Of a stretch of 64,000 nt of DNA, positions 1 to 7,547 are shown piece after piece. Both the position numbers and the translations under genes were made by a program. This DNA is from Planctomycetota bacterium (lineage in GTDB: Bacteria > Planctomycetota > Phycisphaerae > Phycisphaerales > UBA1924). Below the pieces are notes generated by a model. The model searched no databases. It was not told the origin of the DNA and saw only the letters and a list, made by a program, of their open reading frames with translations. The DNA is taken from NCBI GenBank assembly GCA_039819165.1, contig JBCBSM010000001.1:1612001-1676000 (forward strand), given 5' to 3'. The stretch's first letter is position 1; each line of letters starts with the position of its first letter.

Positions 1-783
1 CTGGCTCTTCTTCTTGCCCTCGGCGGGCTCGTTGATCGGCATCTTGATGAGGTTGTTGCCGCTGGCCATGACCTTGGACATGAGGGCCGAGTACTCGGTG
101 GAGATGTCCTTGTCATCGAAGTGCTTGAACATGCTGAAGCCCAGCACCTCCTCGTACCAGCCGACCCAGTGGTTCATCTTGCCCTCTTCGACGTTGCCCA
201 CGCAGTGGTCGACGAAGCGCAGGCCGCAGGGATTGGCCTTGTTGTACTCGTTGAGGGCGAAGGCCCCGAAGGGCTTGAAGCCCGGGGCGAACGTGCCGCC
301 GTTCTTGATCTCGTCGAGGGCGTACCTGCCGCTGCGGCTGACGAAGCTGTGGCGGGCACGGCCGTAGGTCTTGATGCCGGCGGTGGTGATGCTGCCGTGC
401 TCGTCGTTGCGGGTGACGGGCTCGTAGGCGCTCTCGCCGCCGTTCTTGATGGCCTGCTCGTAGGCGGCCTCGGCGTCGTCGACGGTGAGGGCGACGTCCT
501 TGACGCCGTCGCCGTAGGCGCGCAGCTCGTCCTGGATGGGATGGTCGGCCGTCAGCGGGGTGGTCAGCAGGAAGCGGATGTTGCCCTGGCTCAGCAGGTA
601 CTCGGCGGTGTCGCGGTTGCCGGTGGTCAGGTCGTTGACCTGCTGGACCTGGAAGCCGAAGAGCTGGGCGTAGAAGACGGCGGCCTGCTTGGCGTTGCCG
701 ACGTAGAAGCGGACGTGGTCGATGTCGATCAGGCTCAACGGATCGGTGGCGGTGGCGGCCGAGGTGGTGGCGGCGGTGGTCAT
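1..783 (-). CDS. hppD: 4-hydroxyphenylpyruvate dioxygenase, partial (C-terminus beyond window)
   Basis: Non-heme iron dioxygenase that converts 4-hydroxyphenylpyruvate to homogentisate in tyrosine breakdown. The first 261 residues are visible and the frame is still open at base 1. After a short Ala/Thr-rich start the vicinal-oxygen-chelate fold begins with IDHVRFYVGNAKQAAVFY. The second barrel opens with LRFVDHCVGNV, whose His matches the first iron ligand of HPPDs, followed by HWVGWYEEVLGF. The family is usually about 350-380 residues, so roughly 100 are missing, including the later His and Glu ligands. The ATG at 783 is the first Met in frame. The next gene is divergent, so this is the first gene of its transcript on this side. 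Confidence 0.9.
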   Translation of the reverse strand, partial: MTTAATTSAATATDPLSLIDIDHVRFYVGNAKQAAVFYAQLFGFQVQQVNDLTTGNRDTAEYLLSQGNIRFLLTTPLTADHPIQDELRAYGDGVKDVALTVDDAEAAYEQAIKNGGESAYEPVTRNDEHGSITTAGIKTYGRARHSFVSRSGRYALDEIKNGGTFAPGFKPFGAFALNEYNKANPCGLRFVDHCVGNVEEGKMNHWVGWYEEVLGFSMFKHFDDKDISTEYSALMSKVMASGNNLIKMPINEPAEGKKKSQ

Positions 784-980
784 GGGCGCATCTCCGGGAT
801 CCGGACGCCCGCGGAGTGTGGGCGGCCCCCGCTCGCCGGATCGATTGCCCGGGTCCACGCGTCGGGCCGCCATCGCGGACGCCCGCCGGCCTAGTTTAGC
901 GGTGCCGGAGCGGGTCCTGTTTGCCGGCATCATCCGGCCACCCACCACCATTCGATCGACCACCGCTCCTGGGAGGCCCA

Positions 981-1964
981 TTGCTCTACGCCCCCGGACC
1001 AGCCGAAGCCCCCGCCAGCCTCGAAGAGGCCCTGGGCCCGTCGCTGCTGGAGGTGCTAGGCCGCATGCGGTTGCGGTCGCGGCGGGTGTTCGCGGGCAAG
1101 CTGCCGGGCGAGCGGCGGAGCAAGCGGCGGGGCCAGAGCGTCGAGTTCGACGACTTCCGCGAGTACGTCCGCGGCGACGACCTCCGGCACATCGACTGGA
1201 ACGTGTACGCGCGGCTGGAGCGGCTCTTCCTGAAGCTGTTCCTGGAAGAAGAGGACCTGGCGCTGCACGTTGCCATCGACTGCTCGCGATCGATGGAGGC
1301 CGGCCGGCCCTCCAAGCTGCGGCTCGCCAAGCGGCTGGCCGTGGCGCTGTGCTACGTCGGGCTGAGCAACCAGGATCGCGTGAGCTGCTGGGCGCTGGGC
1401 GTGCCGGGGCGTCAACCGGTGCTCCGCATGCCGCCGGCCCGGGGTCGGGGGTCGGCCCGGCGGCTGGTCGACTTCGTGTACAAGGACGCGGTGCCCCAGG
1501 CCGGCACGCAGCTCGGCGAATCGGCCGACCGCCCGCTGCTGGTGCCCGCGTTGCTGAGGCTGGCTCGGGGACGGGTCGGCAAGGGCGTGATGGTCGTGCT
1601 GAGCGATTTCCTGACCGACGAGGACCTGACGCCCGCGCTCAACGGGCTGGCCTTTGGCCGCGGCGGCGGCTTCGATACGACGCTGGTGCAGGTGCTCTCG
1701 CCCGGCGAGCTCGATCCCGCGGCCGAATCGGGAGAGGGACTGCTGGGCGACGTGCTGCTCAGCGACGTGGAGACCGGCCGCACCGCGGAGGTCACCATCA
1801 CCCCCACGCTCATCAAGCGGTACCGGGCCAAGCTCGACGCCCACAACGAGCGGCTGGCGCGGATGGCCAGCGCCCGCGGCATCGGCGTGATGCAGCTGGC
1901 CAGCGATGCCGACCCCGCGGACGTGCTGACCCGCACGCTGCGGAGCCGCGGCGTCGTCGGCTGA
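981..1964 (+). CDS. DUF58 domain protein (VWA-like)
   Basis: A 327-residue protein of the DUF58 family, which usually sits beside MoxR-type AAA+ ATPases; the biochemical role is unclear. The family core is visible: VEFDDFREYVRGDDLRHIDW at about residues 55-74, then a von Willebrand-like metal-site motif D100-x-S102-x-S104. I chose the TTG at 981 because GGGAGG ends 5 bases upstream; an in-frame TTG at 921 would add 20 Pro-rich residues with no ribosome site. No MoxR gene is adjacent; the ChlI-like ATPase at 25381 is far away. The gene is divergent from hppD. Confidence 0.85.
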   Translation: MLYAPGPAEAPASLEEALGPSLLEVLGRMRLRSRRVFAGKLPGERRSKRRGQSVEFDDFREYVRGDDLRHIDWNVYARLERLFLKLFLEEEDLALHVAIDCSRSMEAGRPSKLRLAKRLAVALCYVGLSNQDRVSCWALGVPGRQPVLRMPPARGRGSARRLVDFVYKDAVPQAGTQLGESADRPLLVPALLRLARGRVGKGVMVVLSDFLTDEDLTPALNGLAFGRGGGFDTTLVQVLSPGELDPAAESGEGLLGDVLLSDVETGRTAEVTITPTLIKRYRAKLDAHNERLARMASARGIGVMQLASDADPADVLTRTLRSRGVVG

Positions 1965-2094
1965 GGGGTTTTTCTTGGATTTCGTGGATTCTCCGTGACG
2001 CGGCCGGGGGGCCGACGCTGTGGCCCTGTCGGCGGGCCGCATCGTCTGGCGGGCCGCCCGGAGGAAGCTACGAGACTTGGGAGAACCCATCGTG

Positions 2095-3204
2095 ATGCAG
2101 ATGACTCGCACCATTGCCATGTCCGCCGCCGCCGTCGCCATCGTTGCCGGCGCCGCGCAGGCCCAGATCACCAGCACGTCCATGGGCACCGATGCCCCGC
2201 CGTCGTCGATCTTCGACTACGACCTGTCGACCGCGTTCGAGTTCCGCGCCTCGGGCACCGAGGTGACGTCGGCCAACGTCGGCGGCTTTCGCAGCGTCGA
2301 CTTCTCGCGGCCCATGACGCTGCACCGCATCGGCGACGGCTGGGCGACCTGGAGCCACGGCTACACCGGCCCGGTGTATTCCAGCCAGGGCGCCAACTCG
2401 GTCCGCCTGTCGTTCGACAGCCGCGAGGTCGGCGCCTTCATCCTGTACGTCGAGCCCAACTCGTTCGGCACGTTCGCCTTCGAGATCGAGGGCGTGGACG
2501 CCGCGGGCCATTCGATCACCTACAACCGCCAGATCGAGGGCTTCGAGGGCGCCCAGGGCTTCGGCTTCGCGGTGCCCCCCGGCCAGTTCATCCGCTCGGT
2601 GCGGGTGGTCAACAGCGACGGCAACGCCGGCGGCTTCGCGGTGGGCGAGTTCTCGTCGGCCGCCGACGCGACGAGCTGCCTGCCCTGGCGGGGCTTCGGC
2701 TTCGGCGGCGTGGGCGACACCATCAGCGAGCGAATCGTCGTGGGCACGCAGTGCGGCCTGCTGAAGGTGACCGATGCCTTCCTGTCGGGCGACCGCTTCC
2801 GCGTCCGCGTCCGCCGCGGCTTCGCCACGGTCGCGACCTTCGACACGAGCGTGCCCACGGAGGGTGACTCGATCGGCGACGACTACGACGGCGCGTACGC
2901 CAGCCGCCGCTTCTCGAGCGGCAGCGTCGAGCTGGACCCCGGCGCGTACACCGTGCAGATCACCGTGCTCGACTCGCCCTTCGGCGCGGGCGGCGCGGCG
3001 CTCAAGCTCGATCCGCGGCCGTGCCCCTACGGCGCATGCCGGGCCGACTTCGACGGCGATGGCGCCCTGACCATCTTCGACTTCCTGGCCTTCCAGAACG
3101 CCTTCGACTCCGGCGACTACTGCGCTGACTTCGACCGCGACACCGAGTTCACGCTCTTCGACTTCCTGGCGTTCCAGAACGAGTTCACGGTGGGCTGCCC
3201 GTAG
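2095..3204 (+). CDS. secreted protein with C-terminal dockerin-like repeats
   Basis: A 369-residue exported protein of unknown function. It opens with a signal peptide (basic MTR, then an Ala/Val-rich core ending AGAAQAQ). The middle looks all-beta and is not assigned to a family. The C-terminus carries two dockerin-like Ca-binding repeats, each an acidic DFDGDG or DFDRD loop followed by LFDFLAFQN or IFDFLAFQN, ending in GCP. This tail style is frequent in Phycisphaerales exported proteins and recurs at 7544-8302. The start is ATG 2095 with GGGAG at 2079-2083; GTG 2092 and ATG 2101 are also possible and would leave the signal peptide intact. A strong hairpin follows at 3282. Confidence 0.75.
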   Translation: MQMTRTIAMSAAAVAIVAGAAQAQITSTSMGTDAPPSSIFDYDLSTAFEFRASGTEVTSANVGGFRSVDFSRPMTLHRIGDGWATWSHGYTGPVYSSQGANSVRLSFDSREVGAFILYVEPNSFGTFAFEIEGVDAAGHSITYNRQIEGFEGAQGFGFAVPPGQFIRSVRVVNSDGNAGGFAVGEFSSAADATSCLPWRGFGFGGVGDTISERIVVGTQCGLLKVTDAFLSGDRFRVRVRRGFATVATFDTSVPTEGDSIGDDYDGAYASRRFSSGSVELDPGAYTVQITVLDSPFGAGGAALKLDPRPCPYGACRADFDGDGALTIFDFLAFQNAFDSGDYCADFDRDTEFTLFDFLAFQNEFTVGCP

Positions 3205-3281
3205 GAGGGGCGGCCGCCGGGAATCGCGACTCGGCTCCCGGGACCCGGGATGCCGGCGTAGACAACCGGGCTCGTTGGGTT

Positions 3282-3315
3282 GCACCCGGGCGGGATCACC
3301 GATCCGCCCGGGTGC
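3282..3315 (+). terminator. strong stem-loop, probable transcription terminator
   Basis: A near-perfect 15-base-pair inverted repeat (GCACCCGGGCGG.ATC against GATCCGCCCGGGTGC, with one bulged G) closes on a 3-base loop at 3298-3300. It lies 78 bases after the secreted-protein stop and 90 bases before the next start. There is no T-run after it, so it would be a U-less terminator or an mRNA-stabilising hairpin. Confidence 0.5.
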
Positions 3316-3404
3316 TCTGCTGCGCCCGCGGGCCCGGGCATTGCGGGGGTGGCGAATCCCGAGCTGTCGATGCCGGATCTCGCGTGCCGGCCGTACCCTG
3401 CTGC

Positions 3405-4049
3405 ATGGACCTAGACACCCGGATCGCCCAGTTCGAGAACATGTGCCGGGAGGACCCGGACAACGACATGGCCCACTTCTCGCTGGGCAACGCCTACGCC
3501 CAGGCGGGCCGCCACGCCGACGCCGCCGCCAGCTACATGCGGTGCATCGAGGTCAACCCGGCGATGAGCAAGGCCTACCAGCTCGCCGGCGAGCAGCTTG
3601 TCGAGGCGGGCAAGACCGACCCCGCCAGGACCGAGGAAGCCGCCGAACTGCTGGCCACGGGCTACACGAGCGCCGCGTCGCGGGGCGACCGCATGCCGAT
3701 GCTCGCGATGGGCAAGCTGCTCGAGCAGATCGGCAGGCCGGTGCCCGAGGTCGAGGTCGAGGACGCCGGCGGCGACAACGGCAACGGCGACTTCGTCTGC
3801 CAGCGGACAGGTCGCAACGGCCACCAGCTGCCCCGCCCGCCCTTCAAGGGGCCCGTCGGCCAGTGGATCTACGAGAACATCAGCAAGGAGACCTGGGACG
3901 CCTGGATCGGCCAGGGCACCAAGGTCATCAACGAGCTGCGGCTGGACCTCAGCCAGGACAAGGACGCCGAGGCCTACGACCAGCACATGTACGAGTTCCT
4001 GGGGCTGGATGAGGGGACGCTGGCGGAGCTGCGGGGTGCGAAGGCCTGA
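3405..4049 (+). CDS. TPR-YggX fusion (Fe(II)-trafficking / oxidative-damage protection domain)
   Basis: A 214-residue protein joining two modules. Residues 1-75 form TPR helices (FSLGNAYAQAGRHADAAASY at 25-44). Residues about 130-203 match the YggX family: Cys132 in FVCQRTG, PPFKGPVGQWIYENISKE, then AW..W..Q.TK.INE.RLDL. Stand-alone YggX proteins are about 90 residues, made only of the second module, and help protect or repair Fe-S proteins. The conserved N-terminal Cys of YggX is kept. ATG 3405 is the first Met directly before the TPR; the open frame extends further upstream without similarity. The fusion suggests that YggX activity is tethered to a partner protein, which is inference. Confidence 0.8.
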   Translation: MDLDTRIAQFENMCREDPDNDMAHFSLGNAYAQAGRHADAAASYMRCIEVNPAMSKAYQLAGEQLVEAGKTDPARTEEAAELLATGYTSAASRGDRMPMLAMGKLLEQIGRPVPEVEVEDAGGDNGNGDFVCQRTGRNGHQLPRPPFKGPVGQWIYENISKETWDAWIGQGTKVINELRLDLSQDKDAEAYDQHMYEFLGLDEGTLAELRGAKA

Positions 4050-4192
4050 TTGGGCACTAGACAATGAGAAATGGGCAATGGCAAGAGTCGGGCAGCCGGG
4101 GCTCGGCATTCGATAGAAAGAGCCGGCGTGTCTTGAACGACCGCGAATGAGCCGCGTCGAGCTGGCCGCAGGTCGATGCACTCCGTTTGCGC

Positions 4193-4208
4193 GAGCCCGT
4201 CCGGGCTC
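4193..4208. terminator. short GC hairpin between convergent genes
   Basis: GAGCCCG and CGGGCTC form a compact inverted repeat between the stops of two convergent genes (4049 plus, 4252 minus). It could act as a bidirectional terminator, but there is no T-run on either side. The rest of 4050-4251 holds no recognisable gene. Confidence 0.25.
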
Positions 4209-4251
4209 CGGCGGCCCCGCCGCCGCGAAGCGGGCAACGCGAGCGCCACAC

Positions 4252-4698
4252 TCAGGTCGCGGGCATCAGCGGCCACCTAGCCAGCTCGTCTACCACGCGC
4301 GAGAGCAGCCCGCGGGTGTCCCCGATGGACGCATTCCGCGGCTCGCTCGGCTTCGCACGGGACTCGACGAGTTCGGCCACCGACGCGGGCCGGGCGGTGT
4401 GCAGCATCCGCATGCTGAAGCGGGCGAAGTGCCGCCGGCGGACGGCGTGCTCGGACACCACGTCGACCTCGAGGTGGCGGTCGTCGGTGAGGATCCGGTC
4501 CATCATCGAGCTGGTCTCGACGGCCGGCCCCTCCAGCACCTGCAGGAAGTGGTCCTCGTCGAACCACAGGCAGCCGGTGATGTCCTGCCAGCGGTTGCGG
4601 AGCATGGCGGGCAGCACGATGTGGGTGACCACGTCGTCGTCGCTCACGCCGTCGGCGCGGCGGCTGATGTAGCAGACCTGGAGGAGAGTGTCGTCCAT
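4252..4698 (-). CDS. BLUF-domain blue-light sensor, stand-alone
   Basis: A 148-residue protein whose residues 4-100 form a BLUF domain, which binds FAD and senses blue light. The flavin network residues are present: Tyr10 (VCYIS), Asn35 (in RNRWQDITG) and Gln53 (FLQVLEG). RHLEVDVV and the final FARFSM, with Met96, also fit. The semi-conserved Trp two positions before that Met is Phe94 here, and GITG is DITG. No output domain follows, so it belongs with the short BLUF proteins (PixD/BlrB type) that signal through a partner. ATG 4698 is the start just before the domain; the frame runs on upstream without similarity. No partner is obvious nearby. Confidence 0.85.
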   Translation of the reverse strand: MDDTLLQVCYISRRADGVSDDDVVTHIVLPAMLRNRWQDITGCLWFDEDHFLQVLEGPAVETSSMMDRILTDDRHLEVDVVSEHAVRRRHFARFSMRMLHTARPASVAELVESRAKPSEPRNASIGDTRGLLSRVVDELARWPLMPAT

Positions 4699-4855
4699 CG
4701 GTTTCCGTCGCTGTTGCTGGCCCTGCACGAAGACGCGGGACACGGCCGGCAGCGGCAGTATGACGGACCGAATTCGGGAAATCAAGGCCGGAAATCGGGG
4801 TCTGCCCGTATGTACTTACGCAGTATCCCCATCGCTTGAGAATCGCATGTGCCCC

Positions 4856-5281
4856 TCAGTCCGACGGCGGCCGGGAGGCCTCGGACGGATCGTGCGCGGC
4901 CGGCCGTGCCTGCCCGCCGAGATGGGCCAGTTCCTGGGCGAGCGCGTAGCCCGTGAGGATCCGCAGCAGCGAGACGCCGCCGAGAATCGCCAGCTGGCTG
5001 AGTTCGGGCCGGATCATCGTCTCGATGATGTCGGCGGCGATGAGCAGCTCGAGGGCGAACAGCAGGTACTGGCCGACGCAGTGCCGCAGGTCGGGCCACC
5101 GAGGGGCGGCCCTACGGCCGGCGACCTCCTGGCGGAGGAACATGCCCAGGCCCACGAGCACGGCCCACACGAGCACTCCGGCGCACGCCACGTTGATGAA
5201 CAGGACGGCCCACTCCAGCACGTGCATCACGGCGTCGTGCAGCGAGAACGCGGCGGCGGCATGCTCGATCGGCTGCGTCAT
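4856..5281 (-). CDS. DUF1622 family membrane protein
   Basis: A 141-residue protein with three or four membrane segments (VLEWAVLFINVACAGVLVWA at about 20-39, YLLFALELLIAADIIETM, LAILGGVSLLRILTGYALAQEL). The E.LIAADII..M motif is the hallmark of DUF1622, whose function is unknown. Its ATG at 5281 overlaps the stop of the upstream DUF2721 gene as ATGA, so the two are translationally coupled. The C-terminus is soluble and rich in Ala and Pro. Confidence 0.75.
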   Translation of the reverse strand: MTQPIEHAAAAFSLHDAVMHVLEWAVLFINVACAGVLVWAVLVGLGMFLRQEVAGRRAAPRWPDLRHCVGQYLLFALELLIAADIIETMIRPELSQLAILGGVSLLRILTGYALAQELAHLGGQARPAAHDPSEASRPPSD

Positions 5282-5835
5282 AATCCCATCCCCTCCCCCA
5301 TGCCGGGCAACGGATGCACCGGGCCGGGGTCGTCCGGCGGCGGGGTGCCGCAGAGCGACTCGACCCGATCGTGCTCGTAGTGGACGGTCTCGAGGATGCG
5401 GGCGACCTCGAGCACGCTGGTGGCCATCGCGCCGAGCATGGCGGCGATGCCCAGCAGGAAGACGATGACCGAGGCGTACAGCAGCACCGCCGACTCGCCG
5501 ACGACATAGGGTGCCGCGAGGCCGAAAACGCTCAGCAGGTTGCAGATGATGGCGGCGAAGAGCTGGATCATGGTCGCGCGGAGCAGCGCGGCGCGGGCGA
5601 TGAGCCGGGTGGTCTGCCGTTCGAGGCCCTCGAGCCGGAGGTTCCGCACGCCCTCGTCCCTGGAGCCGGGCGCGGGATCGTCGCGCCAGACGTCGAGCCG
5701 CTCGCGGTGGAAGGCGCGGATGCGGGCGAGCACCGTGTTCATCCGGGCGGTAGAGGACAGCAGCAGCAGCCCGCAGGCCGGGATGAGGATGGCCGGCGCG
5801 ACCAGGTCCTGGATGATGCCGGTGGCGTCGGTCAT
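5278..5835 (-). CDS. DUF2721 family membrane protein
   Basis: A 185-residue protein. An N-terminal membrane helix (LVAPAILIPACGLLLLSSTARMN) is followed by an Arg-rich amphipathic stretch (LARIRAFHRERLDVW) and two more membrane helices (IQLFAAIICNLLSVFG, AVLLYASVIVFLLGIAAMLGAM). S.TARMN..L.RIR.. is the DUF2721 signature. The function is unknown. ATG 5835 is chosen because the DUF2721 pattern begins right after it; an in-frame upstream extension is Arg-rich and overlaps a strong hairpin. It shares a 4-base overlap with the DUF1622 gene. Confidence 0.7.
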   Translation of the reverse strand: MTDATGIIQDLVAPAILIPACGLLLLSSTARMNTVLARIRAFHRERLDVWRDDPAPGSRDEGVRNLRLEGLERQTTRLIARAALLRATMIQLFAAIICNLLSVFGLAAPYVVGESAVLLYASVIVFLLGIAAMLGAMATSVLEVARILETVHYEHDRVESLCGTPPPDDPGPVHPLPGMGEGMGL

Positions 5836-5840
5836 GGCAG

Positions 5841-5886
5841 CACCGCACGAGCCGGACCTCCGGAGGGTCGCCGGGCTCGTGCGGTG
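5841..5886 (-). promoter_or_regulatory. 13-bp perfect inverted repeat just upstream of DUF2721 start
   Basis: CACCGCACGAGCC at 5841-5853 pairs perfectly with GGCTCGTGCGGTG at 5874-5886. The 20-base interior can pair further (GACC/GGTC). In the minus-strand transcript this hairpin ends 5 bases before the DUF2721 start codon and places the only GGAGG inside the loop. It could be a leader RNA structure controlling translation, or a DNA operator. The remaining bases to 6058 hold no gene. Confidence 0.45.
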
Positions 5887-6058
5887 CATCATTGCCCGCC
5901 GCCGGCGGCGGCGCACAAGGACGATCTAGAGCAAGCCGAGTGAATTCGCAGCACCTCAGGGCGCATTCGAACAGGCCGAAGCCCGCAGGATTCACTCCTG
6001 CGCGGCTTTGGCAAGCGAGTGTGCGGCCGGAGGCCGCTACGGAGCGATCAGGATTGCT

Positions 6059-6808
6059 CTAGGCGTTGACGCCGCCGTCGATGGTGAGCGTCTGCCCGGT
6101 GACGTACTGGCTCTCCGGGCCGGCGAGGAAGGACACGAGGCTGGCAACCTCGTCGGCGGTGCCGTACCGCTTGAGCGCGGTGATGTCCTTCATCATGCCC
6201 GACGCGGGATTCTCGTCCGAATCGGGGTTCATCTCGGTATCGATGGGCCCGGGCTGCACGCAGTTCACGGTGATGCCGCGGCCGGCGAGATCGTGGGCCC
6301 AGCCGCGGGTCAGGCCGGCGACGGCGGCCTTGCTCATCGAGTAGATGGCCGCCCCGGGGAGCATGGCGCGATCGCCCATGCAGCTGCCCGTGGTGATGAT
6401 GCGGCCGCCGTCGCGGAGCTTGGCGGCGGCATGGCGGGTGACGTCGAACACGCCGCGGACGTTGACGCCCACGGTCTTGTCGAAGTCGGCCAGCGTGGCC
6501 TCGTGCAGGCCCTGCAGCTCGAACACGCCCGCGTTGTTGACCAGGATGTCGAGGTCGGGCCCGAAGGCCTGCTCGACGGCCCTGAACATCGACTCGACCG
6601 AGGCGGGGTCCGAGACGTCGCCCTGGACGGCGACGGCCCGGCCGCCGGCGTCGTTGATGTCGGCCGCGACCGATTCGGCCCGGTCCTTGCTGCCCGAGTA
6701 GTTGACGGCCACGGCGGCGCCCCGCTCGGCCAGCCGCTTCGAGATCGCCGCCCCGATGCCCCGCGAGCCCCCGGTGACCAGCGCGACCTTGCCCTCCAGA
6801 TCCTTCAT
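6059..6808 (-). CDS. short-chain dehydrogenase/reductase (SDR)
   Basis: A 249-residue classical NAD(P)-dependent oxidoreductase. It has the cofactor loop TGGSRGIG (12-19), the NNAG motif, and the catalytic triad Ser142, Tyr156, Lys160 (YSMSK), with PGPIDTEMN after it and a C-terminal GQTLTIDGG. It resembles the 3-oxoacyl-ACP reductase/FabG-like group often induced through a neighbouring TetR regulator; the substrate is unknown. ATG 6808 has GGAGG nearby. The gene is divergent from tetR across an AT-rich intergenic region carrying opposed AATGTTCA half-sites, so repression by that TetR is the natural reading. Confidence 0.85.
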   Translation of the reverse strand: MKDLEGKVALVTGGSRGIGAAISKRLAERGAAVAVNYSGSKDRAESVAADINDAGGRAVAVQGDVSDPASVESMFRAVEQAFGPDLDILVNNAGVFELQGLHEATLADFDKTVGVNVRGVFDVTRHAAAKLRDGGRIITTGSCMGDRAMLPGAAIYSMSKAAVAGLTRGWAHDLAGRGITVNCVQPGPIDTEMNPDSDENPASGMMKDITALKRYGTADEVASLVSFLAGPESQYVTGQTLTIDGGVNA

Positions 6809-6872
6809 GGCTGCCTCCAATCGTGGTCTTCGCGGCCGCCGGCCGGCCCCAGCCGGGCGACGCCACGGGGTA

Positions 6873-6900
6873 TTTATAGAATGTTCATTCCAAATAACAA
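6873..6900 (-). promoter_or_regulatory. probable SDR promoter
   Basis: On the minus strand, TTGTTA (6895-6900) and TATAAA (6873-6878) are 16 bases apart. The palindrome GAATGTTCATTC occupies 6879-6890, inside the spacer and directly against the -10 box, as expected for a repressor site. It stands out because the surroundings are strongly GC-rich. Confidence 0.5.
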
Positions 6901-6926
6901 GTTTGCCGCGGCTAAATTTGAACATT
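6879..6926. promoter_or_regulatory. probable TetR operator: two opposed AATGTTCA sites
   Basis: AATGTTCA occurs at 6880-6887, within GAATGTTCATTC, and its reverse complement TGAACATT at 6919-6926. One site sits in the SDR promoter spacer and the other overlaps the -35 box of tetR, so one regulator could control both genes. Assigning it to the adjacent TetR is inference from position and symmetry. Confidence 0.5.
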
Positions 6927-6947
6927 TGCTCCAGAATTTCGTATACT
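6918..6947 (+). promoter_or_regulatory. probable tetR promoter, leaderless transcript
   Basis: TTGAAC (6918-6923) and TATACT (6942-6947) are separated by 18 bases. Transcription should begin near 6953-6955, which coincides with the tetR ATG at 6954. No ribosome site precedes that ATG, which fits a leaderless mRNA. Confidence 0.5.
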
Positions 6948-6953
6948 GGCCCC

Positions 6954-7547
6954 ATGGGACGTGGCCGCCCCCGCAGCTTCGACGAGGATCAGGTGCTCGA
7001 TGCCGCCCTGGAGATGTTCGTGGCCAACGGCTACGACGGCGTCTGCGTGGCGGCCATCTGCGACCGCACGGGCGTCGCGCCGCAGAGCCTGTACAACGCC
7101 TTCGGCGACAAGGCCGCCCTCTACCAGCGGGTGCTCGAGCGGTACGGCGGGCTGACGCACGCCCCGGCCGTCGAGGCGCTGCTGGCCGAGCCCGACCCGC
7201 TTGTGGCGCTGCGGCGCTTCGCCTCGGGCTTCGCGAGGCACGCGAGCACCTGCGACGGCTGCCTGTTCGCCCGCGTGATGGCCGAGGCCGAGCCCGACCG
7301 CGAGGACGCCAAGCTGGCGCAGGCGTCGACGGCGCGCCTCCGCAAGGCCTTGCGCGCGCGGGCCCGGGAGGCCGCCGACGCCGGGCGATTGCCCGATGGT
7401 GCCGACCCGGGCGCCGTGGCCGACACGCTGCTCGCCCTGGCGGTCGGGGTGGCGGTGGTCTCTCGGGGCGGCATGCCGGCCGCGGTCGTCAAGGGCTGCG
7501 TTCGCGAGGGGCTCCGGCTGCTCGGTGATCTCGGTGGATCGGGCTAG
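6954..7547 (+). CDS. TetR/AcrR family transcriptional regulator
   Basis: A 197-residue repressor. The N-terminal helix-turn-helix is clear: RSFDEDQVLDAALEMF, then GVCVAAICDRTGVAPQSLYNAFGDKAALY (about 8-57). The C-terminal domain is ligand-binding, with a CDGCLFARVMAE segment typical of the TetR group often found next to SDR genes. It starts at ATG 6954, directly at the predicted transcription start. Its stop shares CTAG with the stop of the convergent gene at 7544. The likely targets are itself and the divergent SDR. Confidence 0.85.
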   Translation: MGRGRPRSFDEDQVLDAALEMFVANGYDGVCVAAICDRTGVAPQSLYNAFGDKAALYQRVLERYGGLTHAPAVEALLAEPDPLVALRRFASGFARHASTCDGCLFARVMAEAEPDREDAKLAQASTARLRKALRARAREAADAGRLPDGADPGAVADTLLALAVGVAVVSRGGMPAAVVKGCVREGLRLLGDLGGSG

